DNA from: Bryopsis sp. KO-2023
Taxonomy: Eukaryota > Chlorophyta > Ulvophyceae > Bryopsidales > Bryopsidaceae
Assembly: GCA_030272585.1 (NCBI GenBank)
Contig: BSYQ01000008.1
Location: 682,001-746,000, forward strand
DNA length: 64,000 nt
Direction: 5' to 3'
Shown here: piece after piece, positions 36,314 through 48,711 of the stretch
Numbering within the stretch: the first letter of the stretch is position 1
Layout: each line of letters starts with the position of its first letter
Position numbers and translations under genes: made by a program
Notes under the pieces: model-generated
Databases searched by the model: none
Seen by the model: the letters and a program-made list of their open reading frames with translations, nothing else
Told to the model about the DNA's origin: nothing

Positions 36314-37379
36314 GCTTGATCTTGCTGCAACTAGCTTACCATGTTTTGAATCACCAATTTTGATCTTGTACTGAATGTAAACCAACGCCACCCTGTTTTT
36401 GTAGAATTCAACATACTTGTGTCAGTCACTCCCACCTGCACTGTTATTTATCCTTCTCAATGTGTGTAAAGCCAATTCACAGCTGTTCAGAGGTACGTAT
36501 TCCAATGTTTCAAGAGAGTGTGGTCACTCCAAGGTGCCCTATTGCATCTTGCGAAAATGACTGCTAAAAGCTATCATTCCAGCAAAAATGCTCATTCATT
36601 CAAGCCCCACCCTAACACCACCTTGGTTTATTATGTTGCTGGTATTGTATTTCACAAAGAAACAAAAGAATCTTCTCACATGGTTCCCGATAACATCAAA
36701 CGCACAGTCGATACATTTCTTTTTTCTTGCCATCCCCCTCAACGTCCCCTTTTCTGCTCTCCGAAACCTAGCCCACCTCGAAGGCTCTTTTTCCGATCAA
36801 AACCGAGTGATATACTGAGTAAAACACTTGTATCGTCAATAGCTATCCAGTATCCACAACCTCCAAATAGTCTCTCTCTCTGGCCTTGCAGTTCCTCGAA
36901 TAGTTACATTTCAGGCCATTTTGTTTATGGAAGATTGCTTGTGAAAGAATACTGCACATGTTACTTAAGTTTGTACTGAGTGTTTGTTTTGTTGGCCTTC
37001 ACTGTTTGCCTCGAGGGAAATATCAATAAATTGACTGGGTGTATGCCTTTTTTTTCCGAGGAAATAGTCTTAGCTTGATGCGTAATTAATCTCCTGACAA
37101 ATTGAAACACATATCCTGAGGAAGGAATATCCAAAAGATTGTTACATCCACACATAATGAAATGCCTTCCAACTTCCAATGGAAGGAAGCTTTTTCTTCC
37201 CGCCAGAAAAAGCTCGTCATCCATAGTCGCTTTGTGGCAACCAACACATTCTAACCGTTCATCCCAAGACCAAGTTGGACTCTTGAATTTCTGTCACACC
37301 AAGACCAGCATTTAAGCACGGTCGTTGCTGCCATCGACAATCCGTGCTTGTGACTGAACATCACTGAGCAGCAACAACA
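36314..37379. other. Intergenic region between dynein and the His-rich gene
   Basis: I see no supported exon. A 153-codon open frame at 36518-36979 has no recognisable features. The last 100 bp before 37380 is probably the promoter and 5' UTR of the secreted His-rich protein. No TATA box is clear. Confidence 0.45.
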
Positions 37380-40300
37380 ATGCACGGCTCTATGAAACTG
37401 ACCGCCATTCTTATCCTAGCTACGCTGGGACTGCAGGTGAGCACCCGCAGAGGCGGGTCGACAGGAGTCTCTCTCCTTCGCCATGGTCTTCTTCTGTTTG
37501 TCGTCTTGTCTTTGAGGGTCCTTATGCGTCACGCTTCCTGACCTATGAATGCCAGGTCAAAGCCGGGAGTTTTGGAATATCTTTGTCACGCTTCACTGGC
37601 TTGTCTATTGCCTTGCAGAGAGTTCACTCGTCGCACGAGGACCACGATCCAGGAGTATACACTCCGAAAGAACATCACCATGGGCATTCAAAAGTCGAAT
37701 ATACGGTACCCCAAGTTCTAATCTCCAAGAAAAAGACCTTGCCGAAGAGTGTGCACACCACGTACACCCCCCACCACAAGTCCGAATCGAAACGCGCGAG
37801 CTGCGTTGTCGGCGGGGGTGGTTCTTGTGCGACCGCTGTCACCGGAAGAGGTTTCCTTGAGAGAGGGATCTACTCCAACGAAGACAAAGACCGGATTCAA
37901 TTGTGCTGCGTGTCGTATCTAAAGTATCGTCCTGGCTACGGAAAGAAATTCCGGGCGGTTACGTGGAGCGTTTCAGTAAGTACTCGTCACTTGTCAAAAT
38001 AGTTCCGGGAGAGCTGGTTGCTCCTTCATGACCGATGCTGACTTTCTCTGCAATGTTTTCATCCAGACTGTAGAGTACAGCGACGATGCCACGCCATGGC
38101 TTTCCCTCAAGAAAATCAAAGGAATTGTGCACTTCGGCTATGACGGAAGGCCCAGATGCAATGATGCAGTCCTCGAGCTCGCCTATCACTCTGATGGTAT
38201 GATCGCCACCGTGTTCGACTTTGAATTGCCAGTTTTATTGTTCGTTGCCTTTGAAGTTACAAAAACATGTGAATACAGATCTTCTTCCCGGGGAATATGT
38301 CGCCAAGATCCACATTAGCTCGAGGGACAAGAACTCTGGAGAATGGGGAGAGGAGACCGACACTGTTATCCAGACTCGCCTAATCGTCGTGGACCCCCCT
38401 TCCATCACCTTCAAGAAGTACCTGGTTGACAGGCGAAGAGGAGTGGTGGATTTTGTTGCGTCTATTGATGCATCGAACAAGAAGCTACACATTGCATCCA
38501 AGTCGATCAAGCTCACTGTTGGGGGTACGTCTCTTTCTTTTTAGAAAAAAAAAGCTCAGCTCCGTTCGTTTGCAACAAACAGGCCTAGCCACAGTCCCCC
38601 AGTTCATGACCACTTTCGTTTCGTCTTCAGATCCGTACCACCCTGGAAAGGGAGCCATTACAGATGTGGTCCCCTATCGTCACGAGACAATCGTGAAAGG
38701 GTCCGTGGCCTTAAAGGATCCGTTTGAAAGTCAGAAGACCCATTTTGCCATTAAGGGATGGGGCATCGCTCAACGTCACTACAAGACTTGTGGCAAGGTC
38801 GAAATCGAGGAGCAGACCCACTTTTGCCACCCGCCGATATGTCGTTTGTTCGCCGTGGACGCTGCCTACTGTGGGGGAGAGGGTCTTGTGACTGCCAATC
38901 CTTCAGCGCAATTCGTGCTTGCCTGCACACAGAAGCCCCACATTTGCAAGGACTGCTTCAGCGTTACTGGACCTAGAAAATGGGCAATCGAGAGCTTCAC
39001 AGCTGTACCTGACGACGATAAAACTTTCAACTTGAAAGTGATCTGGGACAAATACTACTACGGGCCAGTACATGTCGGGGTCCTTGGTGGCACAAGTTAT
39101 ACCAAGGGCTGCGCGTTGGATCTCACGAAGCCATATGAGTGCGGAAACACAGCCTACACAAAGATCAGCCATGTTGAGGGAATATTTGTGAGGAGAACGG
39201 CAAACGTGGCAGTGCAATCCCTGTCCTTCAAGGTGAAACCTTCACTTCCCAACTATTCAGATTCCTTGCTTTCCTTGCTTTCCTTGCTTTCCTTGTTTGA
39301 CGAAGTTTGACACATTGTGCCTTTCATATTGCAGATCCTTTCGAAATGCAGTGGGGAGGACTGTGAGAAGCACGATGACGACGAGCACTTTGAGGATCAA
39401 TTTGAAGCCGCCAACTATGACTTTGGTGAAGACTACCAACCCTACAGACCACATGGATACAAGGACTACGGAAACTCCCACAGCGAGGGCGACTATTACC
39501 CTTCCCAGTACGACTCTGAAGAGGGGAGATTTGCTGGTCATGGTTACGGATCTGGACATCCTCAGCACCACCATCAATACGATATATCCTCCCACTCTCG
39601 ATTCGATGGCCACCACCACTTCGACAAAGACGGGCACAGACAAGACTTTTTCGAGCACTCCCACCACAGGCGCGCCGCCAGCCATGGACATGGACACGCA
39701 CAGTTCGGATACATTCAAGACCAATACTTTGGCGGGGACCAACACGGACACTCCCGCTTTGACGACTCTCACCACGGTCATTTTGGCGGCGATCATTTCG
39801 GGCAGTCTCTGCTTGAGGACTCTCACCGAAAACACTTCGATGGCATTGGATATGGCGACGATCACTATGGACGGTCTGAGCTCGATGACGACCACCACCG
39901 TGGGTTTGGAAATGATCACTATGGACACTCTCAGTTTGACGACCACCATCATCGTCACTTTGGCGGGGATCACTTTGGGCACGACGACTCATTTTCAAAG
40001 CACTTCGATACCGATGGGTATGGACACTCCCATGACTCTCACCACCATTCGTTCGGCGACGACATCTACGGACAATCGTTGCTCGGTGGCTCTCACCACG
40101 ATCGTTTCGGCGGCGACCACTTTGGACAGGCTCGGTTCGATGATTCTCACTACCGTCACTTTGGCGACGATCATTTTGGACACTCTCTGCGTGAGGACTC
40201 TCACCGAAAAAACTTCGATGGTATTGGATACGAACACACCCATTTCGATGACTCTCACGGCCATGGCTTTGGCGTTGATCACTACGGACAATCCTTGGAC

Positions 40301-42338
40301 TCACACAAGGACCATTTCGACTATTATGGAAAATCCCACCGTGACGACTCTTACGGCCATAGCTTTGGCACTGATCACTACGGACAATCCTTGCTCAAGG
40401 ACTCGCACCACGACCATTTCGGCGACGACCACTATGGGAAAACCCAGCATGACGACTCCTACCACCATGGCTTCAGCACTGATCATTATGGACAACCGTT
40501 GGACTCACACCACGACAAGTTCGACCACTACGGAAAATCTCAGCACGATGACTCTCACCACCATGGCTTTGGCGCTGATCACTATGGACAACCGTTGGAC
40601 TCACACCACGATAAGTTCGACCACTATGGAAAAACTCAGCATGACGACTCTCACCACCTTGGCTTCGATGCTGATCACTATGGACAACCGTTGGACTCAC
40701 ACCACGATAAGTTCGACCACTACGGAAAATCTCAGCATGATGACTCTCACCACCATGGCTTTGGTGCTGATCACTATGGACAATCCTGGGACAGGGACTC
40801 ACACCACGATAAGTTCAGCGATAACCACTATGGAAAATCCCACCAGGATGGTGCTCACAGCTTTGGCACAGATCACTATGGGCGATCCTTTGTCAGGGAA
40901 TTCAACAAGGATCACTTCGGCGACGACCACTACGGAAAAACCCAGTATGATGACTCTCACCACCATGGCTCTGGCGCAGATCACTATGGACAATCCTTCG
41001 ACTCACACCACGACACGTTCGGCGACGACCACTATGGAAAATCCCACCACGATGACACTCACCACCACGACTTTGGAAACGACCACTATGGACAATCTGT
41101 CCTCAAGGACTCACACCACAATCGCTTGGGTAACGGACAACTCCTTTACAAGGAGCCCTACAGCGATCACAAGCATGGAGAAAAGTATTTCGGGAGCGAC
41201 AGCCACGACAGGGAATATGAAAACCAAAATGGATACGGAACAGGTCTCCACAGCAAAGAGCATCACGCCACTGGCGATTCACTCGGAAGCTTTTTTGGCT
41301 CCCTGCTTTTTAACTCCAAAGAGAGCCACTATGGAGATGACCATTCACCACACAGAGAAGTTTTTGGCGGAGCTTCCTACAACACCGATAACGACGTTTT
41401 TGGTCGCGATGACTATGGCGCTGAAGATAACAGGGGACTTTACAAAAAGCACGAACATGGAGTGCATGATTCTGATGGTCACTATGGTGTCGATGAGTAT
41501 GGACAAGCTATTTTCAAGGACCACCACCACAGCCACACAGGTGGGGATGGATATGACCATCTGGTAGGGGGACTTCACAAAAAGCATGAACATGGAGTGC
41601 ATCATTCTGATGATCACTATGGTGTCGATGGGTATGGACAAGCTCTTTTCAAAGATCAACACCACACTGGTGGGGACGGATATGATCAGCACGAACATGG
41701 AGTGCATCATTCTGATGATCGCTATGGTGTCGATGGGTATGGACAAGCTGCTTCCAAGGACCACCACCACACTGGTGGGGATGGATATGATCAGTCCCTG
41801 CTGAGGGATACTCGAGGGGATCCATATGGACAAGACCCGTACAAGGACTCCACCGATCACCATGATGCGTCCCGCGCTTTTCCTCACGAGCACCACAATG
41901 ACTATGATGCGTTGGCTCAGCCCAAGTTCAGTCGAGGCTCTTCCAGCTACGACTCTGATGATATTTTTGGCCACGACGACTACAAGCTGGCTGGCCACCA
42001 TGATGATTTCAAAAACGGCAGAAGCGCGTATGGGGACGACCACGGCTCAGAAATACAGTCCCCGTTCGTGGATTCCGCACTCTACAGCCGTGCCGAAAAG
42101 ATCCTTGCTGCAGGTGAAACAACAACTGAACCCCATCGGTAAAGGTTAACACGATCCACCCTCCATACCTACTTTCGAAACATATCAGTGCTTTTGGAAA
42201 CTTTTGGCGTCTCCACGATCGACACTCTAATGCACTGTTTTGTTCTCTGGCCAAGGTCCTCATCCCCACGACAAATTCGGCCAATTCCAAAACACGCACA
42301 GCGGAAAGCACGACCAGGATTCGCTGTACCACCTCTAA
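37380..42338 (+). CDS. Secreted His/Asp/Gly/Tyr-rich repeat protein, 1417 aa, unrecognised family
   Basis: Seven exons (37380-37436, 37619-37975, 38067-38196, 38279-38524, 38631-39232, 39335-42113, 42256-42338) join to exactly 1418 codons. Exon 1 encodes a clean signal peptide (MHGSMKLTAILILATLGLQ). Residues 20-464 form a mixed, Cys-containing region with no family I know: paired Cys (QLCC), CHPPIC, CKDC, and Lys/Asp-rich beta-like stretches. Residues 465 to about 1390 are dominated by His, Asp, Gly, Tyr/Phe, Ser and Gln in units such as DHYGQPLDSHHDKF, some in exact 32-residue tandem. The last exon ends in the same style (GPHPHDKFGQFQ). Exon 6 alone could read on to a TAA at 42140, but the splice to 42256 continues the composition. 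Inferred roles are metal or pH-responsive binding, a matrix, adhesive or mineralising protein. Confidence 0.85.
39260..39300 (+). repeat. CTTTCCTTG tandem microrepeat in an intron
   Basis: Four to five copies of TTCCTTGCT-like units, 9 bp each, lie in the fifth intron of the His-rich gene, just after the donor at 39233. They form a pyrimidine-rich tract. Confidence 0.7.
40481..40864 (+). repeat. 96-bp coding tandem repeats (32-residue units)
   Basis: Units start at 40481, 40577, 40673 and 40769, exactly 96 bp apart. Each begins GATCAYTATGGACAA and encodes DHYGQ-PLDSHHDKFDHYGK followed by a DDSHHxGF segment. Adjacent copies are near-identical at DNA level, pointing to recent unequal crossing-over. 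Flanking DNA from about 39720 to 41130 has looser copies of the same theme. Confidence 0.9.
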
Positions 42339-43606
42339 ATGTTTCTTGTGAAGAAAATGGCCGCCAGAGTAGCGGAGAAATGCGACCTTGTCTAGAGTGT
42401 CAAGAAACAAAAATTTAATGAAAACCAACCTTTTTCCTTTGAAGCCTGGATGAGCCTGAGTTTTGCAAGGCGATTATAATTGTTGTGAAGATAGTTGTTC
42501 CAGCTACAAAGGAATTCAATCAAGGCTGGAAAAAACAACGTTCTAGCAATGGTGCATCTTCGCCAGCTTGTCTCAGTGAACCCCCCTGTTGAATTTAGAA
42601 TCCTATTGGGACCCAGAAAAAAGGAGACGTATTTAATGTCAATGAGAAAAAAGAGTATTGCCCAATCATGCATTCTTCGTCCTCCTTCAAGCAAGATGAG
42701 CTGTTTAGCTGGTTATGAAACGCAATGCCAACAACTTGTTCAAATTTAAGCAATAATAAAAAAATGAGAATGTGGCACCAACTCTAATTAATAAAATCGC
42801 ACTTTCCTCTTCAAAATTCAATAAAATTTTCTTAGGCCCATCAGGAAACTAGAGTTTTTGTCACCAAAATCTTGAGGGGGTCCAGAAAGGAAATCACAGC
42901 CTGTCAGATTCCCTTCCTCACCTGCATCCTTTTTCCTAGAATTGTGGGGGTGATGTGCTCATATGAATTGGCACATATATCCCGCCCCCCCCCCCCCGAA
43001 AACATGTTGCCAGACAAATATTCTGGGGGCTTGAATGGGCTAAATAAAAAAACACTGCTCCCTTTTTTGATGAGAAAAGCCAATGACCGGTTTACACAAG
43101 GTTTGAAAAAAAAAATGGCCGCTTTCCCATTTCTGTTTCAGTGTGGACCAGTAAGGAGAAAACAGAATTGATGCGAAATGGAAGCAAGCAAATGCAAGGT
43201 GCGGAAATTTTTTGATTGGCCCTGATGCTATTTCCAACCGATTGCCTTCCAGACAAAATGAACACACCATTTCTTTTCCCAGAGAAACCGATGCAGGAGT
43301 ATTCTCCTGAACGCGTTAACGTGTTTCACCCAAAGTTAACATCCGCATGTAGATTCCAACGGTAGATTGAAAACGAGCAGTGCAAATCGTAGGAAAACGG
43401 CACCGAGCCAATATCAAATGCATCTTCTCCACCAGCATATTACAGTTCACTGCCGCTACTTCCTAATGCGGAAAACCCAAATCAACCTCCCCCATTACTG
43501 CTATCTGAAAAAAAATAAATAAAGAACCCCACCTCTCCGGAACACAAGAAATTCAAACCCAACCCCCCCCCCTTCCAGGAAAAAAAGCTAATCCTATTTC
43601 TACTAC
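42339..43606. other. Intergenic region between the His-rich gene and ETF-QO
   Basis: The sequence is AT-rich with C-runs at 42985-42997 and 43563-43572. A possible polyadenylation signal AATAAA-like sequence occurs near 42750-42760. No exon is supported. The two flanking genes converge here. Confidence 0.45.
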
Positions 43607-46600
43607 TCACAGCAACGTGTAGTTCGGGCCACCCCCCCCTTCCGGCACCGTCCAGACAATATTGCCAGAGGGATCTTTGATGTCACAAGCTTTGCAATGC
43701 AGGCAGTTCTGAGCATTGATTTGAAGTTTTTCTTTTCCCGTCTCATCATCTTTTCCATATTCATAAACCCCGGCTGGGCAATATCGAGTTTCGGGCTTGT
43801 CGAAAATAGGGATGTTCAGCACTTCCGGAATTCCAGCGTTTTTTAATCGAAGGTGGGGGGGCTGGTCGTGTTGGTGATTTGTACCGCTGCGGTACAAAGA
43901 GGTGGGAAGATCGAACGTGACTTTTCCGTCGGGTTTAGGATATTCAATGGGCTTGGATGTTTCGGCTGTGTGCAAGGTTTCGTGGTCCTCTCGCCTGTGA
44001 AAATATAAAGAAAAAATTTGAGATAAGAAAATATGCACCCCCCCAAAAAATGTCGAAATGAAAAACAGTTGAGTTGGGCAGTTTCATTCCAGTTTTGTGT
44101 ATTCAACGCATGGTGAAATTTTCTTTGCCATTATTCGTGGTAGAAAAAAAAACTAAAAAAAAAAAGGAAAAGAAATGTTGAGACAAGATGTGGAACCCGG
44201 AGATCTCAGATTTTTTTTACATTATTTACGTTTTGACGGAAAAAACCATTGCCAATTTCACAAAGCAAAAAAAAGACGACAAATAAAGAGGGAGTGTGGA
44301 CATCTTTTGTACAGAATTTTTTTTTTCTTTTTTCTTTCACTTCACATACAACCAATCGAAAAAATCAGCAGTCGATGAAACGATCAAATCAATGGTGAGT
44401 GTCTGTGTCGGGGGTTGCATTTCCACCTGTTTTTGAACGTCCATGGAGCGTCCCCTCTGAATATGAACAAATCAACCGCTGCATGCAGAATGCCAGGGAT
44501 GAGGCCATACTGAAACATCGGCCTAACATTTCTGCACAGGTTCAACTCATCCCATATCCAAGAGTTCTTTACCGCCGTCTCATACTGTGTCATGTCGATG
44601 GCACCCTAAGCAAATCAAAAAAACAGTCAAATAAAACTTAGTTCAGTGAAATACACCAACAAACAGCCTGCTAAAACTTAGTTTAGTTCCGAAATTATGT
44701 ATATGGACAACCTGGAAGGAGGGGGGGAGGGGGAAATTGTGTTTTTTTTCAGTGAATTCACCTTTTTCTCGGACAGAATTTCATTGACTGCGACTTCGGC
44801 CGCCAGCATGCCAGATTTCATTGCTGTGTGAGTCCCTTTGATTTTTGCCGCGTTCAAAAACCCAGCACTGCAGCCTATCAGCGCCCCCCCAGGGAAAGCT
44901 AAATTTGGTATCGATTGAAGGCCACCTAGAAATAAAACACCAACCCCCAGTCAGACCAGCTCCTTGGATGCATGTCTTGAGAAACCCAATACAACATCAG
45001 GCTGTCAAAAACACCAATTCACAAGTTTCATTTTAGAGATTGGCAAGCAACCATACAATGCATGTGTTTTTCTTTTTTTAAACAAAAAAGTGAAGGGCAA
45101 AACATACACTGCACTAAACACACACGAATAATCCATTTCTTTTTCATATATTTTTTTTAATTTCAATAACGCCTAATCCAAGCCGACCTTCATTCAGAGT
45201 TCTGGCACCATACTGTAAGCAAGTCCCACTTTCCAGCAGCCGCCGAATTGCAGGATGATTCTTGAACCTCTGAAATTCCTGATAAGGCGAAATGTAAGGG
45301 TTGGCATAATCCAACCCCACCACCAGCCCCACCGATATCCTGTTCTCAGCCATATGGTAGACGAAACCTCCTCCGTAGGTTGATTGATCCAATGGAAAGC
45401 CGACGGTGTGCCAAACGGTGCCTTCGGAATGGACTTCGGGGGGAACCTCCCAAACTTCTTTTATTCCCAACGCGTACGATTGAGGATCACAATCTTTTCG
45501 CAGCTTGAAACGCTTCATGGCTGCCTGCATGCCAGACAGTGAAGTTTGAGTGAGTTGGAGTACATTTTTCTGGAGGAAAAAGAGTGAGAAATCTTTCATT
45601 CAAAGCTCTCCGAGTCTTTCTTTTTCTATCTATTTATTTATTTTTATTTTTTATTTTTTTTTTGGGGGGGGCAGATACAAACCTGAGAGTTTCACAAATT
45701 TTTTATTTTTTTTCCCTCACAGGTAGGTACTTTTTGGAATAACCCTTGTGGCTTTGCACACCTTGTTTTCTCAAAAGAGCTACACTACTGCATTCTGAAT
45801 ATCCCCCCCCCCCCAAAGAAAAACAAAAAACTTTAACACACAAAAGCATTCTAACAAAAATTGCAAACTCATCAATTCTTCGACAATACTTACTTGAGAT
45901 ATCGACCCCCGGCAGCCTTCCCCCAAAAGAGTTGCTTTCGCCTTTGCTTCCACCCCAGCTTCATAATCTGGTTTTGGGACGCCATTTTTTCCGACGCCCA
46001 TCTCTTTAGTCATGATGCCTTTCACGCCCCCATCTCCGTTCAACAAAACATCTTTTCCAGCAAATCCAGGGAACACATCCACCCCAAGTTCTTCTGCTTT
46101 GCCTGATAGCCATCGGCATAACTCACTGATCAACAGCCGAACATTTTTCCTGAGCTACTCGAACAGGGAAAACGGAGAATTAAAAAACAATAATTAATAA
46201 CAATAATATTAATTAATTGACTAACTATAATTACATCATCGAGGAATGTTGATTATTCTCATCTTCTTCAAAAAATAATTCTGTCGGAATTTAATCTGTT
46301 TCGACAGAATTCTTTTTGGGAAGTTGAGAAAAAAATGATGGGCTAAAAACTAAGGAGGGGAAAGGTTTCGAAAAGACATGATTTTTTTTTTTTCGGAAAT
46401 TTGTTTACTTGTTTCTGTTATTTTAATTTATTTTGTTTTTTTCGCCCTGTTTTTTCCAAAGGAGGGGGGGGGGGGACTTTGTCCACAAAACGAAAAAATA
46501 CAAGAAATGTTAAGAAAGCAAATCTATATTTTACGTGGTGGCTTCTTGATATTCATATCATGCTGAAGTATCTTTTTTTTCGAAAACCTTTTTCACCTTA

Positions 46601-47528
46601 GGCTGATGATGCAGTTTTTCTTTTTCCGATTCTTCATGGGCGGTGGCACAGGCAACCTCCACTTCCCGTTCTTGGTCAAGAAATAAAACCTATCTCGTGT
46701 CACCTCAGCGACTATTGGAGGTTTGTTTTCTGTAAAATCCTTCCAGTCGGGAAAAAGCTCCGTCAATGCTCTCGTCTCCAGTACGTTTCCGGAAAGAATG
46801 TGGGACCCTGCATCAATTCAAAAACAAAAGTGTTTTTTTATATTTCTTTTGCTCAACATGGCATCTTCTTTCGATCGGGGATTGGCAGCGGAATATATCG
46901 TTCTAAAAATAGAAACTGCGTGTTTTCTTTAAATTTATTAATGAGTTTCTATAGCTTATTGTGTCTTCTGTGCAAAACGCTTTCGACAGCTTTGCATTTT
47001 CTGATATCTGAAACTAACCATCACAGCAATTGACGATTATTTTCATTTTTTTATGTAATTTTCCAGTTTTCAACTCTTTTTTTTTCAAGGAGGAGGTGTG
47101 TGTGTGTATCTTACCAATTTCAGCACCCTTCTCAATAACACACACGCTGACATCTTTCTCCTTCTCTTTTGCAACCTGGTCGTAACCCACAAACAGCACT
47201 CATCCCCATCCGCAACTCGATTCACGCGAGTTATCACCTTCCATACTTGCACTGACGTCTTTGGCCGACGCCGTAAAGATGTCGCCTTTCGCGCAAAGCA
47301 TTCAATATATATTATCTCGCAACCCACTTGTTTCGCTCTGATAGCTGCGGAGAGGCCGGCGGGTCCTCCCCCCACTATGCAAATGTCATACTCCATTGCT
47401 TCCATCGACTCTTGGTCGAAAACTGGCCTGCCGACGCAAAAACATCTTTGCGAGAGCGATGGCAGGGCGCACTTTCGCGCCCATACGAGTTCCAGCACCG
47501 GTCGAGTCGTGCGCCACATAGACTGCAT
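43607..47528 (-). CDS. ETFDH: Electron transfer flavoprotein-ubiquinone oxidoreductase (mitochondrial)
   Basis: This inner-membrane flavoprotein passes electrons from ETF (fatty acid and amino acid oxidation) to ubiquinone. Eight minus-strand exons (47328-47528, 47115-47175, 46597-46807, 45894-46149, 45188-45524, 44762-44925, 44427-44605, 43607-43994) join to 599 codons, 598 aa (human 617). The N terminus ([18 protein letters not shown]) fits a mitochondrial presequence. The FAD-binding motif is [15 protein letters not shown]. Further matches are [73 protein letters not shown] and IEYPKPDG. The 4Fe-4S ligands are in CPAGVYEYG and [12 protein letters not shown], followed by [11 protein letters not shown] basic insertion ([14 protein letters not shown]) replaces the usual MNNHGNY segment after MK; this splice is the least certain. 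GTG at 47609 is rejected as start. Confidence 0.95.
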
Positions 47529-47638
47529 CGCTGAATTCTCTCCTCCGCAGCGACGAGGTGGTTCGCTGCAAAATTGTTTCAGAGTGGAGGTGGCTTGGGA
47601 AGATGACACTGGGCACTAATTGTCTGACATGCAGTGAC

Positions 47639-47766
47639 GTCCCCTGGGCAAAAACTAAATTTTCCATACCAAATTTTCCATGTTCGCATGACAGACATGG
47701 CGCTTGTGACCGAAGTATGGAAAATTTCGACGTTTGTCTGGGAAATTTAGTTTTTTCCCGTCCCCT
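47639..47766. mobile_element. Short inverted-repeat element (MITE-like) with target duplication
   Basis: A 114-bp sequence (47646-47759) has 20-bp ends, GGGCAAAAACTAAATTTTCC and the reverse complement of GGGAAAAAACTAAATTTCCC, matching at 18 of 20. It is flanked by direct repeats GTCCCCT at 47639 and 47760, which extend to GTCCCCTGG if two bases of the end are counted. An inner inverted pair (CCATAC and GTATGG) nests inside. It lies about 110 bp upstream of the ETF-QO start codon. Length and a 7-9 bp duplication suggest a non-autonomous DNA transposon, family unknown. Confidence 0.75.
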
Positions 47767-47768
47767 GG

Positions 47769-48711
47769 TCTGGTTTTGCATTGACACTGGCCTTTTACCC
47801 TGCACGATCTTGCTCAGAATGTGCTGTCAGGAAAAAAATCCCTGAGGTGGATGGGTGGGAAATGAAGTCAGGATTGGAGATGCTCATGGAGTTTTCCAGG
47901 AACATGTACAGTTTTGAGGGGGATGTTTTCGTTTTTAGCAGTCGGAGGGGAGAGTGTTTTACTTGGATCACAGTCAGACTCATTGTTTTTGGAGTGGTGG
48001 GCAGTCTGCGTTTCAACCTTGATGTTTTGCATGTGAACTCTCCTCAAAAAACACTGCCTTCAGAACTAGTCAGCCATCTTCCACTCACGGAACATTAAAA
48101 AAATACCAGCACTTCATTCACCAACTGAAAACCACCATGGCTGGGGTCCGATTTGATAACGTGAGCAACAGCTGAGTTCCTAGGAAAAACTATAGGTTAC
48201 ATACCCCTCTCCTCTCTTGCTGCAGCAAACAAAAATATTTCGCATTGACCCCCCCCCCCCAATCAATCGACTGCAACCAGGTTGATATCAAATTGAGTTT
48301 ACATTCCTCCCATCAATAACAGGGTACCACCTTGCAGCACAAAAGGTTTTAAAACTCAAGGCCTACTTACTAAGCTTCAAAAATCAAGGAAAGCTTCCAC
48401 CACCAACTGAAACAAAAATAAGATTCACAAGCAATTCACAACAATACCCTTAGTTCAATATCGTACATTATAGTCCTCTGGCTGTCTAAACATCCCATAG
48501 AACCTAAAAAGAAAATCCATTTGGCATATTGTGGGAACAAAACAAAACACAAATCCTGTACAGAGAAAATGAAGCCCCCCCCCCAAAAAAGAAAGGAAAA
48601 GTACTTGAAAGCATGGATTCCATGTACTATTAACGTTTTCCTTTTGCTGGATCGATAATTGCCCGGCACATCGAATGGAAAAGCTCGAATGTTGCATCAC
48701 ATTAACCCTAT
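47769..48711. other. Intergenic region upstream of ETF-QO
   Basis: No exon is supported. The region holds C-runs at 48249-48260 and 48575-48584; the second is followed directly by six A. It probably contains the 3' flank of the minus-strand membrane-protein gene. Confidence 0.45.

Noticed and set aside
36518-36979. 153-codon open frame after the dynein gene
   Set aside because: It shows no domain, no convincing splice links and a Pro/Ser-rich random-looking composition, with no resemblance to dynein C-terminal sequence.
39324-40304. 326-codon Arg/Ser/His-rich minus-strand open frame
   Set aside because: It is the antisense shadow of the same repeats and has no splice or start context of its own.
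40260-41130. Regular repeats considered as a CRISPR-like or satellite array
   Set aside because: The repeats are in frame, lie within an exon of an intron-containing eukaryotic gene and lack unique equal-length spacers. They are coding tandem repeats.
39297-41567. 756-codon Thr/Met-rich open frame in an alternative frame over the His-rich gene
   Set aside because: It is a shadow produced by the repetitive CAC/GAC/GGA codons of the real frame. It has no signal or domain, and the His-rich frame is supported by splice phases, a signal peptide and consistent composition.
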